A stretch of 64,000 nucleotides of DNA from Phascolarctos cinereus (taxonomy: Eukaryota; Chordata; Mammalia; Diprotodontia; Phascolarctidae), in the NCBI RefSeq assembly GCF_002099425.1, contig NW_018343964.1:16172001-16236000 (forward strand), written 5' to 3'. The notes beneath the pieces are model-generated. The model made no database searches and had not been told where the DNA came from. It saw only the letters and a list, made by a program, of their open reading frames with translations. Each line of letters opens with the position of its first letter. The first letter of the stretch is position 1. This document shows, one piece after another, positions 11,035-22,755 of the stretch. Position numbers and translations under genes: made by a program.

Positions 11035-11150
11035 AGTTTTTTCATCTATATATCAGGGGATAAGGCTATTAACAGTAATTACCTATTGGTATCATTATGA
11101 GGATCAAAGTGATAATGTGTATAACATACTTTGAAACTGTCAGGTATGTG
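11035..11150 (+). mobile_element. MIR 3' fragment, sense
   Basis: TCATCTATATATCAGGGGAT, TATGAGGATCAAAGTGATAA and CATACTTTGAAACTGTCAG follow the 3' half of MIR. Confidence 0.55.
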
Positions 11151-12399
11151 ACAAATTCCATCTAATATTGGAAGTTGGATGGGAGAGTAGGAAGCTGGAT
11201 CAATGTTGTGACAGTGTGGAGCAATGAAATGTGTTGATCTATGCCCCCTTTTAAGACAACAAACACAAGCAATCAAGTACAACCTGATCTTTTTAAAGGG
11301 GTCACATTTCAAGAAATCAAAGGTTCTGGTAGTCCTCTTCACATGGGCTAAGAGGTATGGGGAGCAGCTACCTTCTTCTCCTAGAAGAGAGAGATAGAGA
11401 CAAGGAGTAGCCCAGCCTGGAATCCTTAGGTGGGAATCCTTGTCCTGGAACAAAGCCCCGTGCCTGGCATATGATTCTTGACTTTGTTAAAGAAGTTTCT
11501 AATAACAAAATATGACATTGTGGTTGAATTCTCTTAATCCTACATTCAAAACCATGCTTAGAAAAATAGTGTGCAGCCTCAAGCTGTTCTATTCAACCAA
11601 AGATGTATGACTACATAAGCTGAGAACTCCTCTCCTATTTAATTAAAGAATGCCTTCTACTCTGATTTGGAAACCCTTGGAGTGTTCCTCCACAGGGTTG
11701 TGCAAAACACTCTCTCAACAAATTGGAAAATTTCTTTTGTTGTCATGTAAGCAGCATGTCTACCCTCCTTCCCATGCCTTTCAGGGGCTGTACCTAATTT
11801 ATGCTCTGCATATCCTTTATACTCAGTTGCCCTCCTCTAGCACTGGATTCTGTACTATCCACTACCTTAGTGCCCACAATAAATATGCACTTATGAGGAA
11901 TTGATGATGGCATCGAAGTGCTGTTGTTATTAAGCCTTCCTTCTATGCACCCTGGATTTCCATGGACACTTGTCATTTGAAATCAGAAGCCAGCACTTTA
12001 AGATAATGAAGTATTAATGGTCTCATAAATATTTGGATTTTAATAGGATGTTAAGCCTTTTCTTCTAGGGAACACCTTACCTTACAGATACGGTTAATTC
12101 TATTCTCTACTCTTTTGTGTTTAGGAAGGTAAGAAATAAATAGTGGGCTCCAAGGCAGACCAATGAGCACATTCTCCTCCACAATGTAGTCACTGATATT
12201 CTATTAGACTAGCTCATTTATTCAGTGCTAAGTTTCAGAGTCCAACTGAAGAATTGTGGGACCATGTCCTGAAAGGATTTATCTGGCCAATGGAATGCGT
12301 TGTACCTTATTGAGTCTTGTCTCTTGAGCTCTCGGTACAAGTTTGGATGTGTTAAAGGTGATATTTTGTTAATTCTGTGTTTTCATCCCACGAAATCAT
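11151..12399. other. Unclassified non-repetitive sequence
   Basis: No repeat or gene recognised. The minus-strand frame at 11079-11453 (124 codons) has no recognisable domain and its start lies in ordinary sequence, so it is not called. Confidence 0.4.
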
Positions 12400-12905
12400 A
12401 GAATCGAAGATTTAGAGGATATTAATTAACAAGCATTTATTAAATGCTTATTATTTGTGAAGTACTCCATAGTTACCAGAAACACAAAGATAGAAACAAA
12501 ATAGTCCCTGTCCTCAAGGAACTTGAATTCTGTCAGAGAAAACAAAATTTACCCATCTAACTGCATACAAAATAAATACAAAGTGATTCTTTCATAAGAA
12601 GAGAGTGGGGGCAGAGACACTCAGGATGTGGGGGAATCAGGGATGGTTTCATGTATGAGGTGATACTTTGAGTTGATCGCTGAATGAAGCTAGGAATTCT
12701 AAAAGGGGGAGATAAGGAGAGTATCTCAGAGAGTCCAACTTGAATAAGAATCCTTTCAACAATATAACTGAAAAATGGTTGCCCAGCTTATCTTGAAGAC
12801 CTTCAGTGAGGGGGAACCCACTGTCTCCTGTTCCACTTTTGGTTGGCTATAGTTATTAGGAAGTTCACCCCTATCACTCTTGCACACTTATGTGTGGAGA
12901 AGGGT
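12400..12905 (-). mobile_element. CR1/L3 fragment, antisense, split by an L2 fragment
   Basis: The left edge has the CR1/L3 terminal words AATCATAGAATCGAAGATTT. After the inserted L2 piece the element resumes with GAGTCCAACTTGAATAAGAA, TCTTGAAGACCTTCAGTGAG and GGGGAACCCACTGTCTCCTG. The order matches the CR1/L3 3' consensus read in reverse. No frame is open. Confidence 0.65.
12420..12735 (-). mobile_element. L2 3' region, antisense, nested in CR1/L3
   Basis: AACAAGCATTTATTAAATGC, GTCCCTGTCCTCAAGGAACT and TTGATCGCTGAATGAAGCTA follow reverse-complement L2. CR1/L3 sequence lies on both sides, so L2 probably inserted second. Confidence 0.75.
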
Positions 12906-13800
12906 TGGGATTGGAAGGTACTGACCTTTGTCCTTTCCTTTTACAATGACCATTTTGGGTAAGATGGTAGACCTCTAATCTAGAAAACTCTTTGGTCCCT
13001 CATATGTGCATTATGACAGAAGGCTGCCTGGAAAGAGGAGCCTGAGCCCGTAAGACTAGTGGAGGAAGACAGGACTGCATTTCAGAAGACAAATCGCTCT
13101 GCCCGTTGTCAGGGTGCATGGTTCCTGATATCAAATGAGAAATCTGTATGAAAACAGCTAATATAAAGGCAGAAATAAATGAAAAAGTGTGAGGCAGGGA
13201 GTTCTGGAAGGATAGGAAGTGGAAGAATGAAGCTCAGAGAAGCATGGAAACAGGATAGCACAAAAGCTAGTATAAAATCTTCACAGATACAAAATAGCAG
13301 TGCCCCTTTTCCTCCCAAGCCAAAGACAAGCAATATTGTCTTTGTGATGCAACAAGGGAATGCTAAGAAATAAATGCAAGTAGATTCAAATGCATAGCAC
13401 ATCTTGTGTGATATCAGAGATAGATGCATCATACTTAACTATGGATAATCTCTATTCTGCCAGCTGAATTTCCTATTGATTCCTCCAACCTGTTACTAAG
13501 TTTTGGTTTCTGACCCAAAGTCTACTCTTTAAGGGAAGCAGAAATGATGAAAAAAAAGACAAGCAGTGTACTTCATTCTAAATTTAGGCCACCCCAAGAG
13601 GCATCTGTGTAATTATCACTATTAACCTCACTATTGTCAGGGGAAAGAGAGTGGGGCAGTCGTCTACTCTACTCTCATTTTTATTCTCTAGTAATATCAC
13701 ATATATTAGGAATCCCTGAAAATACTCTTCTTTTCTTATCTAATCTGCCTCCTCAGTATCACAGATATTTGCATGCTTTGGTCTACAGAATTAATCAGAG
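12906..13800. other. Unclassified sequence
   Basis: No repeat or exon recognised. Overlapping frames at 13109-13432 (minus) and 13179-13373 (plus) are opposite strands of the same A-rich stretch and show no domain. Confidence 0.4.
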
Positions 13801-13855
13801 GATTTAGATCTGGAAGGACTTTAGAGATCATCTAATTCAGGGGTTATTAATGTGC

Positions 13856-13889
<34 letters not shown>
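13801..13889. repeat. CR1/hAT-like scrap followed by (TG)n
   Basis: 13801-13840 has CR1/L3-like words (GATTTAGATCTGGAAGGACT, GATCATCTAATTCAG). It is followed by GGGGTTATTAATGTG, which resembles the 5' end of the small hAT family seen elsewhere here, and then about 30 bases of pure TG. The element parts are too short to be firm; the microsatellite is certain. Confidence 0.6.
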
Positions 13890-13893
<4 letters not shown>

Positions 13894-14282
13894 TTCTCCT
13901 TTGACCAGTACAGAGAAGAGTGAGGTTGCCCATTCCTCTGCCCCCTCATTTCTTCCTTGTTTGCATAGACATCTACTTATTTGCATACCCCAATTGTGTG
14001 AAATTCCCTATTCTTCCTTTCTCTTTTTCTCCTTTAATGTATTTCTTTTCTCTTTCCATTCTTCTTTTAGGAACATCAAAACATAACTCTTGGGCTCTCT
14101 GCCTAATTAAGTTCCTCCTATGACCTCTGATGGTAGAGTTCTTAGGGGATTAATACATCATCTTCTTATATCAAAATATGAACAATTTATACTTGCTTAT
14201 TTCCTAATGATTTTTAATTTGTTTCCTTTTTGTATTTGTCTTCCCCAAATCAATAGCAAACAGAAATCTTAAAAAAAAATTA

Positions 14283-14540
14283 TGCGCATTGGCACAATGG
14301 GTAGAATGTTGGACTTGGAGTCAGGAAGATGAATTCAAATCTGGCCTCAGATGTTTATTACCTATGTGATCCTAGGCAAGTCATTTAATCTCCATCTGTC
14401 TCAGTTTCCCCATCTTTAAAAAAATAAGAATAATAATAACACCTATCCTCATAGGGTTGTTGTGAGGATCAAATGAGATAATATTTCTAAACTTTAAAGT
14501 GTTATGTACATGCTAGCTAATTATTAGTATTATTATTAAT
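14283..14540 (+). mobile_element. CORE-SINE (MIR-like) copy, sense
   Basis: GCACAATGGGTAGAATGTTG, CTTGGAGTCAGGAAGATGAA, TTTCCCCATCTTTAAAAAAA, GGGTTGTTGTGAGGATCAAA and a tail with CATGCTAGCTAATTATTA. Nearly complete. Confidence 0.85.
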
Positions 14541-14900
14541 TCAGAGAAATGGGAAGAAATATATTAAATAGTATAGAGTGAAATGAGCAGAATCAGAAGA
14601 ACAGTAGTGACCACCACAATTATGTGAGGGGGAAAAACTTCCAAAGACCTCAGAACTCTGATCAAAGTAATGACTAATAGTCATGACTTCCAAAGACTGG
14701 TGATGAGGCAGACCTTCCCTCTTGTCCAAGAAGTGATACATCGGAGGTACAGAACAAGCCATGCGTTTTCAGACGTGACCAATGTGTTGATTTGTATAGC
14801 TTGACTAAATCTCTTTGTTACAAGGGAAGAATTTTGCTTGGCAATGGTGGGTTAGTGAGTGATGACAGGCGTGGAGAGGGAAAAAGAACATCGATAAAAC
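14541..14900 (+). mobile_element. L1 3' UTR-like fragment, sense
   Basis: GAGTGAAATGAGCAGAATCA, AAGAAGTGATACATCGGAGG, GACGTGACCAATGTGTTGAT and TCTTTGTTACAAGGGAAGAA fit a marsupial L1 3' UTR subfamily different from the ones at 8.2, 58.2 and 62 kb. The family call is by memory of common marsupial L1 ends. Confidence 0.6.
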
Positions 14901-15079
14901 ACTTTTTAAAAAATGCACAGGAGAAAACAAAAGGAATCACAGAAGGGGACATGACCAAATAGAGCAATTTTGTTTCTACCTTGTTAAATTTGATATATAT
15001 TCTGTTTCTTCAGAAAAAAAAAACCCTACTGAGAAAAGTTCACAAATTCTTATATCCTCTTTCTTGTTCTTCTCTCTGT

Positions 15080-15150
15080 ATTAAATATATATATAGTATA
15101 CAAAATATAATACACATATGTATACATGTAGACACACACACACATATATG
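15080..15150. repeat. (TA)n and (CA)n microsatellite
   Basis: Short alternating TA then CA tracts with interruptions. Confidence 0.85.
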
Positions 15151-15159
15151 ACCTTAGGT

Positions 15160-16289
15160 TCAAAATAAAAAAAGGAAGCTAAAAATAAACATTAGCCTTA
15201 AAGCTAGAATTAAGTGCTTCCCCTAGAAAATTGCCCAGTAACAGATTGTACCAAGGGTTTATGATATTTCAAGAGCGTGAATGTGTTTACTTACCCCTAA
15301 CATCCTAACAAAAGGTGCTGATCTCCCTGTAAGTGGTAAGGTCTAATTTACTCAAGCACTTTGATAGCAAACAGCCTCATGAGCAGCCTAGATGAAGTAG
15401 TTTCCCCTTATGAATGCTACCTGGTTATCTGGTTTATCCTAAGCCCAGCTGAGAACTGAGTGGACCTTCACACAGAACATTAAGTGGTGGAATTGTTTTA
15501 GAGGCAGGGTCATTACTTAGGATCCTCACTTTCCATCTTCTTTTACCCCTAGCTTTCACCCCTGACCTGTGCTTGAGACCAGAGTTACTCTCCTGGCCAA
15601 AGTAATTTGACCAAGTTTCCCCTCTCCTGGGGTCTCACCTCTTGCTTTCTTTGATTTTATGTCTCTGAGGTAGTAAAATCCTGGCTGCTAAATATAAAAC
15701 AGATCATTTTAAAAATATCCCACCTCTCCTGAGGGTGTTAAAAAATAAATCTCTCCTAGATGAGATTACCATGGCTCTCTATTAATAGAAGCATTGGCCA
15801 ACTGGATGGGCATGTCTCTCTATGTCTCACTCCTCATCTGTCAGGTGGGTGCCAGGACTGAAGGTGAGCAGATGTGACTTTCTTATGGAGTTCACAGATT
15901 TCCCTAGGGTGGGTTCCCAAAGCAGGTTGGATAAGAGGGCACAGAAGGTTACTCTCCTCCTTTTCTTCCAAATCTCTCTTGTGGCCTTTTAATGTCACAC
16001 TGGACATCTGAGACATCTGTCCCCGTTCCTTTTCGAATACCCAGTAAAATGGACTCAGAACACCTCCACTAAACCACTACCTTAGAGATGAAAGGGATGT
16101 ATTCAGAACAAGGGGGAGTAAGCAGAACTACCTCTTCAGCCCATAGTTTGGAGGAAATAACTTTAAATTCTAGCTCTGAACACAGCATAAAACCTGGAAA
16201 TAATCATTCATAAAAACATAAGAAATGCCTCACTGGGTTAGACTCATTGTACATCTCATCATGTACTTTGTCATTGTCATCAGGAGAAG
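15160..16289. other. Unclassified non-repetitive sequence
   Basis: About 1.1 kb with no element or exon recognised. Composition is close to neutral and there is no long frame. Confidence 0.4.
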
Positions 16290-16470
16290 TATTAGGAGAG
16301 AACATGATACAGAGGGAAAAACAAAACTTAATTTGCAATCAGAACTGAGTTTGGACCCTGACTTTGCTGCTTGTTCTCTGCCTGACATTGGACAATCACT
16401 TCCCTTCTTTTGGCCTCAGTTTCCTCATCTGTAAAATGAATTTAACAATGTAATATATGATTCTATGAAC
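16290..16470 (+). mobile_element. MIR copy, sense, diverged
   Basis: TTTGCTGCTTGTTCTCTGCC, TTTTGGCCTCAGTTTCCTCA and TCTGTAAAATGAATTTAAC follow the MIR CORE. Confidence 0.75.
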
Positions 16471-17164
16471 AGTTTTTCATTGGCCCCTAAGCTTATGGAT
16501 GTATATCTTTCTATCAGTTGTGGCATAGCTAGGAAAACAATTATTTACAATTTGGGTGTTTCAGTCACTCCCTATATCTCTGGGTATGGGGAGTAGAATG
16601 GGGATCTATCACTTTTGTTCCCCGTGGTTTTTTAGTTTCAGTGACCTTCCTGAGGACATTACCTTGGAATCAGTCCATTTGAAACTGAGATGAAGCGGTC
16701 AGGAACTAGATTGCCTACTGTCATTTGAGCTGCCCTATGAGCGATTATGTGTTTTGGGGACCTAGGATTTCTTAGAAGAAGAAGTTAGTGAGGGTGCATG
16801 GAATCCTTATGTGTCAAAGTTTGCAAGAAGCTGGAGGAAATCTGCCATAAAATTAAGAGCACTAGACAGGTCTCAGAAGAGAGGAAGATGAACTACTCCT
16901 CCTCCTCTAAGACATACATGCAGTCTGGACATACACGACTATAGGCAGGAGAGGTCCTACTGAAAGATTCACTAGGTTGTGAAGTAGGGTGTAGTTTGTT
17001 AAAAGCTGCCCTGGGAATGGCATGGGATTGCTTGTTACCATAGGGGCTGGTCAACCACAGAAACACGATTGAAAGCTAAACTATTCAAGACAAGAGTAGA
17101 AACAAAAGCCAGGGAACAGGTCTGGGAACACCCCAGCCCAAAGGAGTTAGGGGTTAATCAGTTA
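16471..17164. other. Unclassified sequence
   Basis: No recognised repeat or gene. Confidence 0.4.
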
Positions 17165-17340
17165 ATTAAATCAGTCAATCAATCCAACGACAATTATTTA
17201 TTAAGCATCAGCTGTGTGCTCAGCTGTGTTAAGAGTTAGGCATGCAAAGGTAAAAATGAAACAGTCTCTGCCCTCTAAGAGTTTACATTTTATCAGAGGG
17301 AGGAAGCATATACATATGCAGTCAAGTAGATACTGGAGCC
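17165..17340 (-). mobile_element. L2 3' end, antisense
   Basis: GTCAATCAATCCAACGACAA, TTATTAAGCATCAGCTGTGT and GTCTCTGCCCTCTAAGAGTT are reverse-complement L2 terminus. A larger antisense L2 piece follows at 17975, so both may be one L2 copy interrupted by other sequence. Confidence 0.75.
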
Positions 17341-17611
17341 AGCTTATACCAGCTAGTGAGAGTTGATTATTGAATTTTCAGTTTCATACTACAGGAATCT
17401 GAAAATGCTACAAATGAAAGTTTTGTTTGTTGTTTGTTGATATGGTTTAGACTTAAAAATATGATGAAGAAAATCTTAATAATTCATATTAAACTTAAAA
17501 GTATGTTGTGAATATGTTTTTCCCCTTGAAGAGCTAGTTGTTAAACATTGATCCAGCACAACTCTGTATATAGATGTAACAAAATAGAGGTAAAGGGACT
17601 AATTTGACCTG

Positions 17612-17830
17612 TGATTTAATTAGTTTAGGGAACACTTAGGTGAGCAACATCTTTTTATCATTGTAGATTAGCACCTTTTCTGTAACTTACAGTCTTAGAG
17701 ACCTGTCTAGAATACTGAGACATTAAACCACTTGCCCAAGGCCATCCAACTACTATGTATCAGTGGTGAGAATCAAATCTAGGTCATCTTGGCTTTGAGA
17801 CAGGCTCTTTATATCATGGTGCCTCTCTCT
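17612..17830 (-). mobile_element. Unassigned SINE-like repeat joined to MIR-like sequence
   Basis: TGATTTAATTAGTTTAGGGA and ACAGTCTTAGAGACCTGTC match the family seen at 6768. It continues into antisense MIR-like sequence (AAACCACTTGCCCAAGGCCA, GAATCAAATCTAGGTCATC). The same join at 50110-50235 suggests the two parts belong to one element. Confidence 0.55.
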
Positions 17831-17974
17831 GCGTATACAAATAGATATGAAGATCTATTTTCATACACGATGAAAATAGATCTTCATTAAAATACATATT
17901 TAATATAATTTATTTAATATATACTTGAAGAATAATACAAAATAGATTATGAAATTATAGTAGGTGTTCTAACT

Positions 17975-18690
17975 TCAGCAGGAACCAGGAAAGGCTTCAT
18001 GTAGAGAGTTGAGTTGAATCTTGAGGAAAACTATGGAATCTAAAAAGCAGAAATAAGGAGGGAGTACATTTCAGGCATGGGGAGCAGCCAATGCAAATGG
18101 ATAAAAGTGGGAAATGGAGTTTCATGCATATGGAACAGTAGATGTGGCTAGACAGTAGAATGCATGAAAAAAGAGTAATATATAATATGGCTAGAAAGAT
18201 AGGTTATGAAAGGAATTAAATGCTAAACAGAAAATATTATATTTGCCCCTAGAGGTAATAAGGAGCCCCTGGAGTTTAACGAATAGGGGAATGAACTGCC
18301 CTTTAGGAAAATTGTTTTGCAGCTCTAAAGAGAATAGATTGAAGTAGATTAAGACCCAATGCAGGAAAACTAAGTAGGAGGCCTTTACAAAAGTCTGGAC
18401 AAGAAATGAAGAGGGCCTGAACAAGGGTCATGGATATGTTGGTGAAGAAAAAGGTTGAATGGGAGAAATGCTATGGAGGAAGAACCAGCAAGTTTTGGTA
18501 GCTGTTTGGATATGATTGTGAAGGAAAATAAAGAGTTAAGGGAATCACTGAGGCTTCGATCATGGTGACTAGAAGGATTGTGGTACCCTAGAAGGAAATA
18601 GGGACATTCAGAAGAGGGGTGAGATAGGAGGTAAAGATAATAAATTCTGTTTTTGACATGTGGCATTTGAAGTGGTTACTGTCAGCCAAA
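17975..18690 (-). mobile_element. L2 LINE 3' UTR, long antisense copy
   Basis: About 700 bases of reverse-complement L2 in the expected order: AGGAAAGGCTTCATGTAGAG, CATTTCAGGCATGGGGAGCA, AGGAGCCCCTGGAGTTTAAC, GAGGGCCTGAACAAGGGTCA, GGATTGTGGTACCCTAGAAG, ending in CTGTTTTTGACATGTGGCAT. This is one of the longest L2 pieces in the window. It carries no open frame. Confidence 0.85.
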
Positions 18691-20595
18691 GTAGAGACAA
18701 AGAACAGAAGTCAGATGTTCATAAGGGGTCAAGGAGTCACAGAGGCATAATAAAGGTCAAAGTTAAGCAGTGGATTGAAAAACAAACAAATAAAAACCCC
18801 AAAACAAACAAATAAAAACAGATGAATGGTTAGGACAGCATACATAAAGCATCATTCACAAAGAAATTTTGGAACTGACAATACTCATTTTAACCTGATG
18901 GTGAAAGAGCCAGTCCCTGGGGAAACTGTAATAGGCAAGGTGGTGGTATCATTTTTCACATACCTTTCCAGTTTGAAAACTTCAAAAGAAGAAAAGTGTA
19001 TGCCAAATCTCAAGTAATAAAAGGTGAACTCACAAGATAAGAAGGTAGGAATACTGAAGAAAAGCTTCATGAAATGACATTAAGTATTTATAGTACCCAC
19101 TAGCCATCCTCAGCCGCACCCCTACATGTACCAGATATAGTCAATGCAAGCAATCTCTCAGGCTTGGGTTTCAAGGTTCGTATGTGGAAGGCCCTGCCTG
19201 GTTAGCAGATGTCAGTGAATCAGAGTGAACCCTTCCCCCCCACTGCACTCCACAAGATTCTGCAGAGCCATGCAAAAATTCATAATGTAATTGTTAGAAG
19301 CCAAGGCACAACATCAGCCTTGAGGTAGAGGGGCTTTCTTGACCAAGAAAAAAAGTACTAGAAAACTAACTAAGGTTAAGTACTTTCACCATGGATTGTC
19401 TTCTGGATAGGGAATAAAATAGAACCTTGCATAGGCCAATGAAAGATGGCTAAGGATATGAAGCTTCAGAGGTCTGTGTAGGAGAAAAGACATAATAGCC
19501 CTGGAAAGGGGAGGAACCAAGAATAAGGCAGAAACAAGATGCTGGAAATACAAGAAAAGGCTAAATGACAAAAGTCTAAGTGAGAATTGTTCGATATAAG
19601 GAGATAAATTCATAGTGAGATTCATAAAGATAGAAGAAAAAAATAATTAAAAAATTTTAAACAATCCATGATACCTTGACCAAGTATTATACTATGAGCG
19701 AAGTAAGTTAAAAGTCCCCAATGAAAAAGAGAGTATGGTAGACTCCCTTGAGATCATAAAACAACAGTGGTAAACTCCAAAATGGTTCAAAACAGAAATA
19801 AGACTTTTAAAAGAAGACACTAGTGATAGAAATTAGGTTGGAAATCTGAACTCTCAAAAGCAGAATCAACTAAGACAAACAGTAAGCAACTGAGATCACA
19901 TGATAAAGAATCTCTCCAAAGAAGGAGAGACTTTGAAAAAATGAAAGACAGATCTGGAATCCAAAAATACATAAATGGTGGCAAAAGGTTGAGTACATAA
20001 TGAATTTGTAGCCCCAACTAACATGTCTTGGAAAGTTGAGCCTAATCAATTGAAAAAAAAAATCATGGATCTTCAGCAAAACAGACACTTGTGACAATTC
20101 TCTAAAATGAAACAAAACTAAAACCATAATGGATCAGGATATTTGATTTGCAAACATTCTAAACTTAAGAAGCACAAAAAGGTAAATATTATACTGTCAA
20201 GAAAAAAGTATGAAATGAAATAATCTCATGTTTATAAGGTAGTATTTGAAAAGGAAAAAAAAAGGGTTGAGAATTGAAAGAAAGAACAAAGAGCGATCAT
20301 CCAGGAATAAAAAGGATCTAATGGGCTATTTAAAAGAACCTTAGAGAATCAAGAGAAGGGAAGGAGGAAGAGCTAAATTCATATTCCTTGGGCTACATGA
20401 CTAGTCCCTCTTTTCTGATTATATATTTTGTCCTTCAGTTCTTCTTTCAAGTTTATTTGCTATAAGCTGAAACCTAATCACCTCCACCATGCATCTCTTC
20501 ATTGACTTCTGTGAGATGCTTATTTAAAATTCCTTATTCTAGTGTTTCATGACTTGCAATTTGAAACAATACTAGTAGAATATTAATATTTAAAA
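18691..20595. other. Unclassified A-rich sequence, 1.9 kb
   Basis: The longest stretch without a recognised element. It is A-rich on the plus strand, with a short (AAAC/AAAT)n patch near 18780-18815. Frames on the minus strand (for example 19386-19625, 19820-20127) are T-rich Phe/Leu/Ser strings with no domain. Confidence 0.4.
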
Positions 20596-20710
20596 GGTAT
20601 TACTTTGTTTCCAAGAGAAGTGTGGGCTCATCAAAATTTCCTAAAGGCAATCCAGTCTGCCCTCCTCTTTCTACTTAATTCTTGACCCAATCCACTGTCT
20701 GCCCCAAATA
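20596..20710 (+). repeat. Left arm of long foldback structure
   Basis: This arm is the reverse complement of 21600-21714. Shared words include GGGCTCATCAAAATTTCCTA, AAAGGCAATC and GACCCAATCCACTGTCTGCC. Over about 86 aligned bases I count roughly nine mismatches, near 90% identity. Complementarity continues weakly inward to about 20755. Arm sequence is not a repeat I recognise. Confidence 0.88.
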
Positions 20711-21599
20711 TAGCTACAAAAATATCTCTATCTATAGATAAATCTATATTATATAGCTATCTATAGAGATAAATCTATACAGTGATAGATTTGGCTATGT
20801 CTATCTCTCCCTATATTGATCTGTATTTATATCTATATATGTAGATACATACATACATACATATGTATCCATATAGCTAGGTCTATAGATAACTATAGAT
20901 GTAGCTATATGATAAATATATATAGATCTAGATTTAGATATATACAGATTGAGATGTGTCTAGATCTCTGTATTATAGAGATCTATTTATACATACACAT
21001 ATACTCATATAGCTGGATCTATAGATAACTATTGATGTAGCTATTTCATAAATATAGATAGATCTAGATCTAGATGTATACAGATAGAGATGTTTCTAGA
21101 TTTGTACCTATCTCTATCTGTATCTCCATTTATAGAGATCTATTTATACATACATATATATCTATATAGCTAGATCTATAGTACAGATGTAGCTATATGA
21201 CAAATATAGGTAGATCTAGATGTATACAGATAGAGATGTATCTAGATTTCTATCTCTGTCTAGCTATTTATAGAGATAGATCTATCTGTACATATACACA
21301 CATATATCATGTAGCTAGATCTATATCAAGATATAGATCTAGCTATGTGATAAATGTGGGTAGATCTAGATGCATACAGATAGAGATGTATCTAGATCTC
21401 TTATCTCTATCTGTATCTCTATAGAGATAGATCTATTTGTGCATACATACATATATATTTATATAGCTACATCTATAGGTAACTAGCTATATGATAAATC
21501 TAATTAGATCTAGATGTATCTAGAATATCTATCACTCTATCTATAGACTTATCTATAGATAGATATAGATCTGTCTATAGATAGAGATATTGATGTAGA
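20711..21599. repeat. Tandem array of about 148-bp units in foldback loop
   Basis: Degenerate TATC/TAGA sequence with a higher-order period. The landmark ATATAGCTAG/ATATAGCTGG (or one-base variants) recurs at 20871, 21007, 21164, 21309 and 21461, with spacings of 136, 157, 145 and 152. Each unit carries GATGTAGCTAT, TAGATCTAGAT, ATACAGATAGAGATGT and a TATTTATAGAGAT-like end. The units hold many self-complementary words (AGATCT, TAGATCTA). Frames across it are low complexity. Confidence 0.85.
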
Positions 21600-21714
21600 T
21601 ATGTTTGGAGGCAGACAGTGGATTGGGTCCAGAATTAAACAGAAAAAGGAGAGCAGAATAGATTGCCTTTAGGAAATTTTGATGAGCCCAAACTTCTAGA
21701 AACAAAGGATCATC
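21600..21714 (-). repeat. Right arm of long foldback structure
   Basis: The inverted partner of 20596-20710. It begins with GAGGCAGACAGTGGATTGGG, includes TAGGAAATTTTGATGAGCCC and fades after ACAAAGGATCATC. Mismatches with the left arm are scattered substitutions, mostly transitions, as expected for an old duplication and not a recent artefact. Confidence 0.88.
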
Positions 21715-22329
21715 TTTGATATAAAAATTTACATATAGATATATAAGGTATATAAAAATATAAATATATACACATATACCCTATAAATTAATCCTAGGTA
21801 ACTGGACTCATTTCAGGTGGTTTTATTAAGTCATATTATGTATAAACCTTCTGTGAAGCATCTTCATCTTCCCTCTAACTCTGCCTTCCTTCAAACCCCT
21901 GCCCCCTCCCCCCCAAACCCTCCCCACACACACACCAAATCTGTGCATTCTGAAAAATTTCCCTCTGACTTCATGACTCCTTGGAAAGGCAGATAGATAG
22001 CACATGAAAGATAAAACATCTATGATGATGCCTTTAATCATTAGTTATTCCCCCAGGTTATTTAAAGACTCCCAAAATATTCTTTTGACCCTATTCAAGC
22101 ATGTTTGATGTGGCAATGACATTTAGCTCTGAATGTGTTCGTGACGGAGTATAGAACAGGTATTGACTGAATGAAGTAGAATGTGCTAAAAGGAAAAATC
22201 AGAGCATGGGTCAGTTTAACCACATGGAGGAGTGGGGAGAGATTACTAGGCAGTGACCTGGTTATTTCTTAATTTAACTAATTAGCCTTGCTACCTAGGT
22301 GGTATGCTCAGTTGTTTCTAAACTGCTGA
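21715..22329. other. Unclassified sequence
   Basis: A TA-rich patch at 21725-21780 is followed by non-repetitive sequence with a C-rich patch near 21898-21930. No gene is recognised. Confidence 0.4.
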
Positions 22330-22755
22330 AGTTGTATCTAAATTCTTCCTACCAGTCTAACGGCTCCTTGGTCTTCTTTGTCATATTTTTATCCACATTG
22401 TACCTGCTAACCCTGGGTGTCTCCTAAGGCTGTGTCTTAGACCTTTTCCTCATGTCCCTCTATACTATTTTCCTTGGTGATCTCATCACTTCCCATGGAT
22501 TTAATTATCATCTCTATGTAGATGAGTCTCAGATCTATTTATCAAGTCCAATCTTTTCTCATGACCCCCAACCTCATCTCTCCAACCACTTACTAGGCAA
22601 CTTGAATTGAATATCCTATAGATATCTTCAACCCAACATGTGGAAGTCCTTATCTTTACCCCTAAACTACCCCTTCTTCTTAACTTCTCTGTTACTGTTG
22701 AGAATACCACCAGCCTCCTTAGGTTCACAACCTAGGTGTCATTCTTGACAGTGAA
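22330..22755 (+). mobile_element. L2 LINE, sense internal 3' region
   Basis: CTTGGTGATCTCATCACTTC, CATGGATTTAATTATCATCT, TGTAGATGAGTCTCAGATCT and CTAGGTGTCATTCTTGAC are L2 3' UTR/ORF-end words in sense order. Confidence 0.8.

Noticed and set aside
13109-13432. 107-codon minus-strand frame, Phe/Leu/Cys-rich
   Set aside because: Composition follows A-rich plus-strand sequence; no domain.
20816-21424. Two frames of Ile/Tyr/Arg-rich protein with repeats
   Set aside because: They are readings of the TATC/TAGA tandem array and not a repeat protein.
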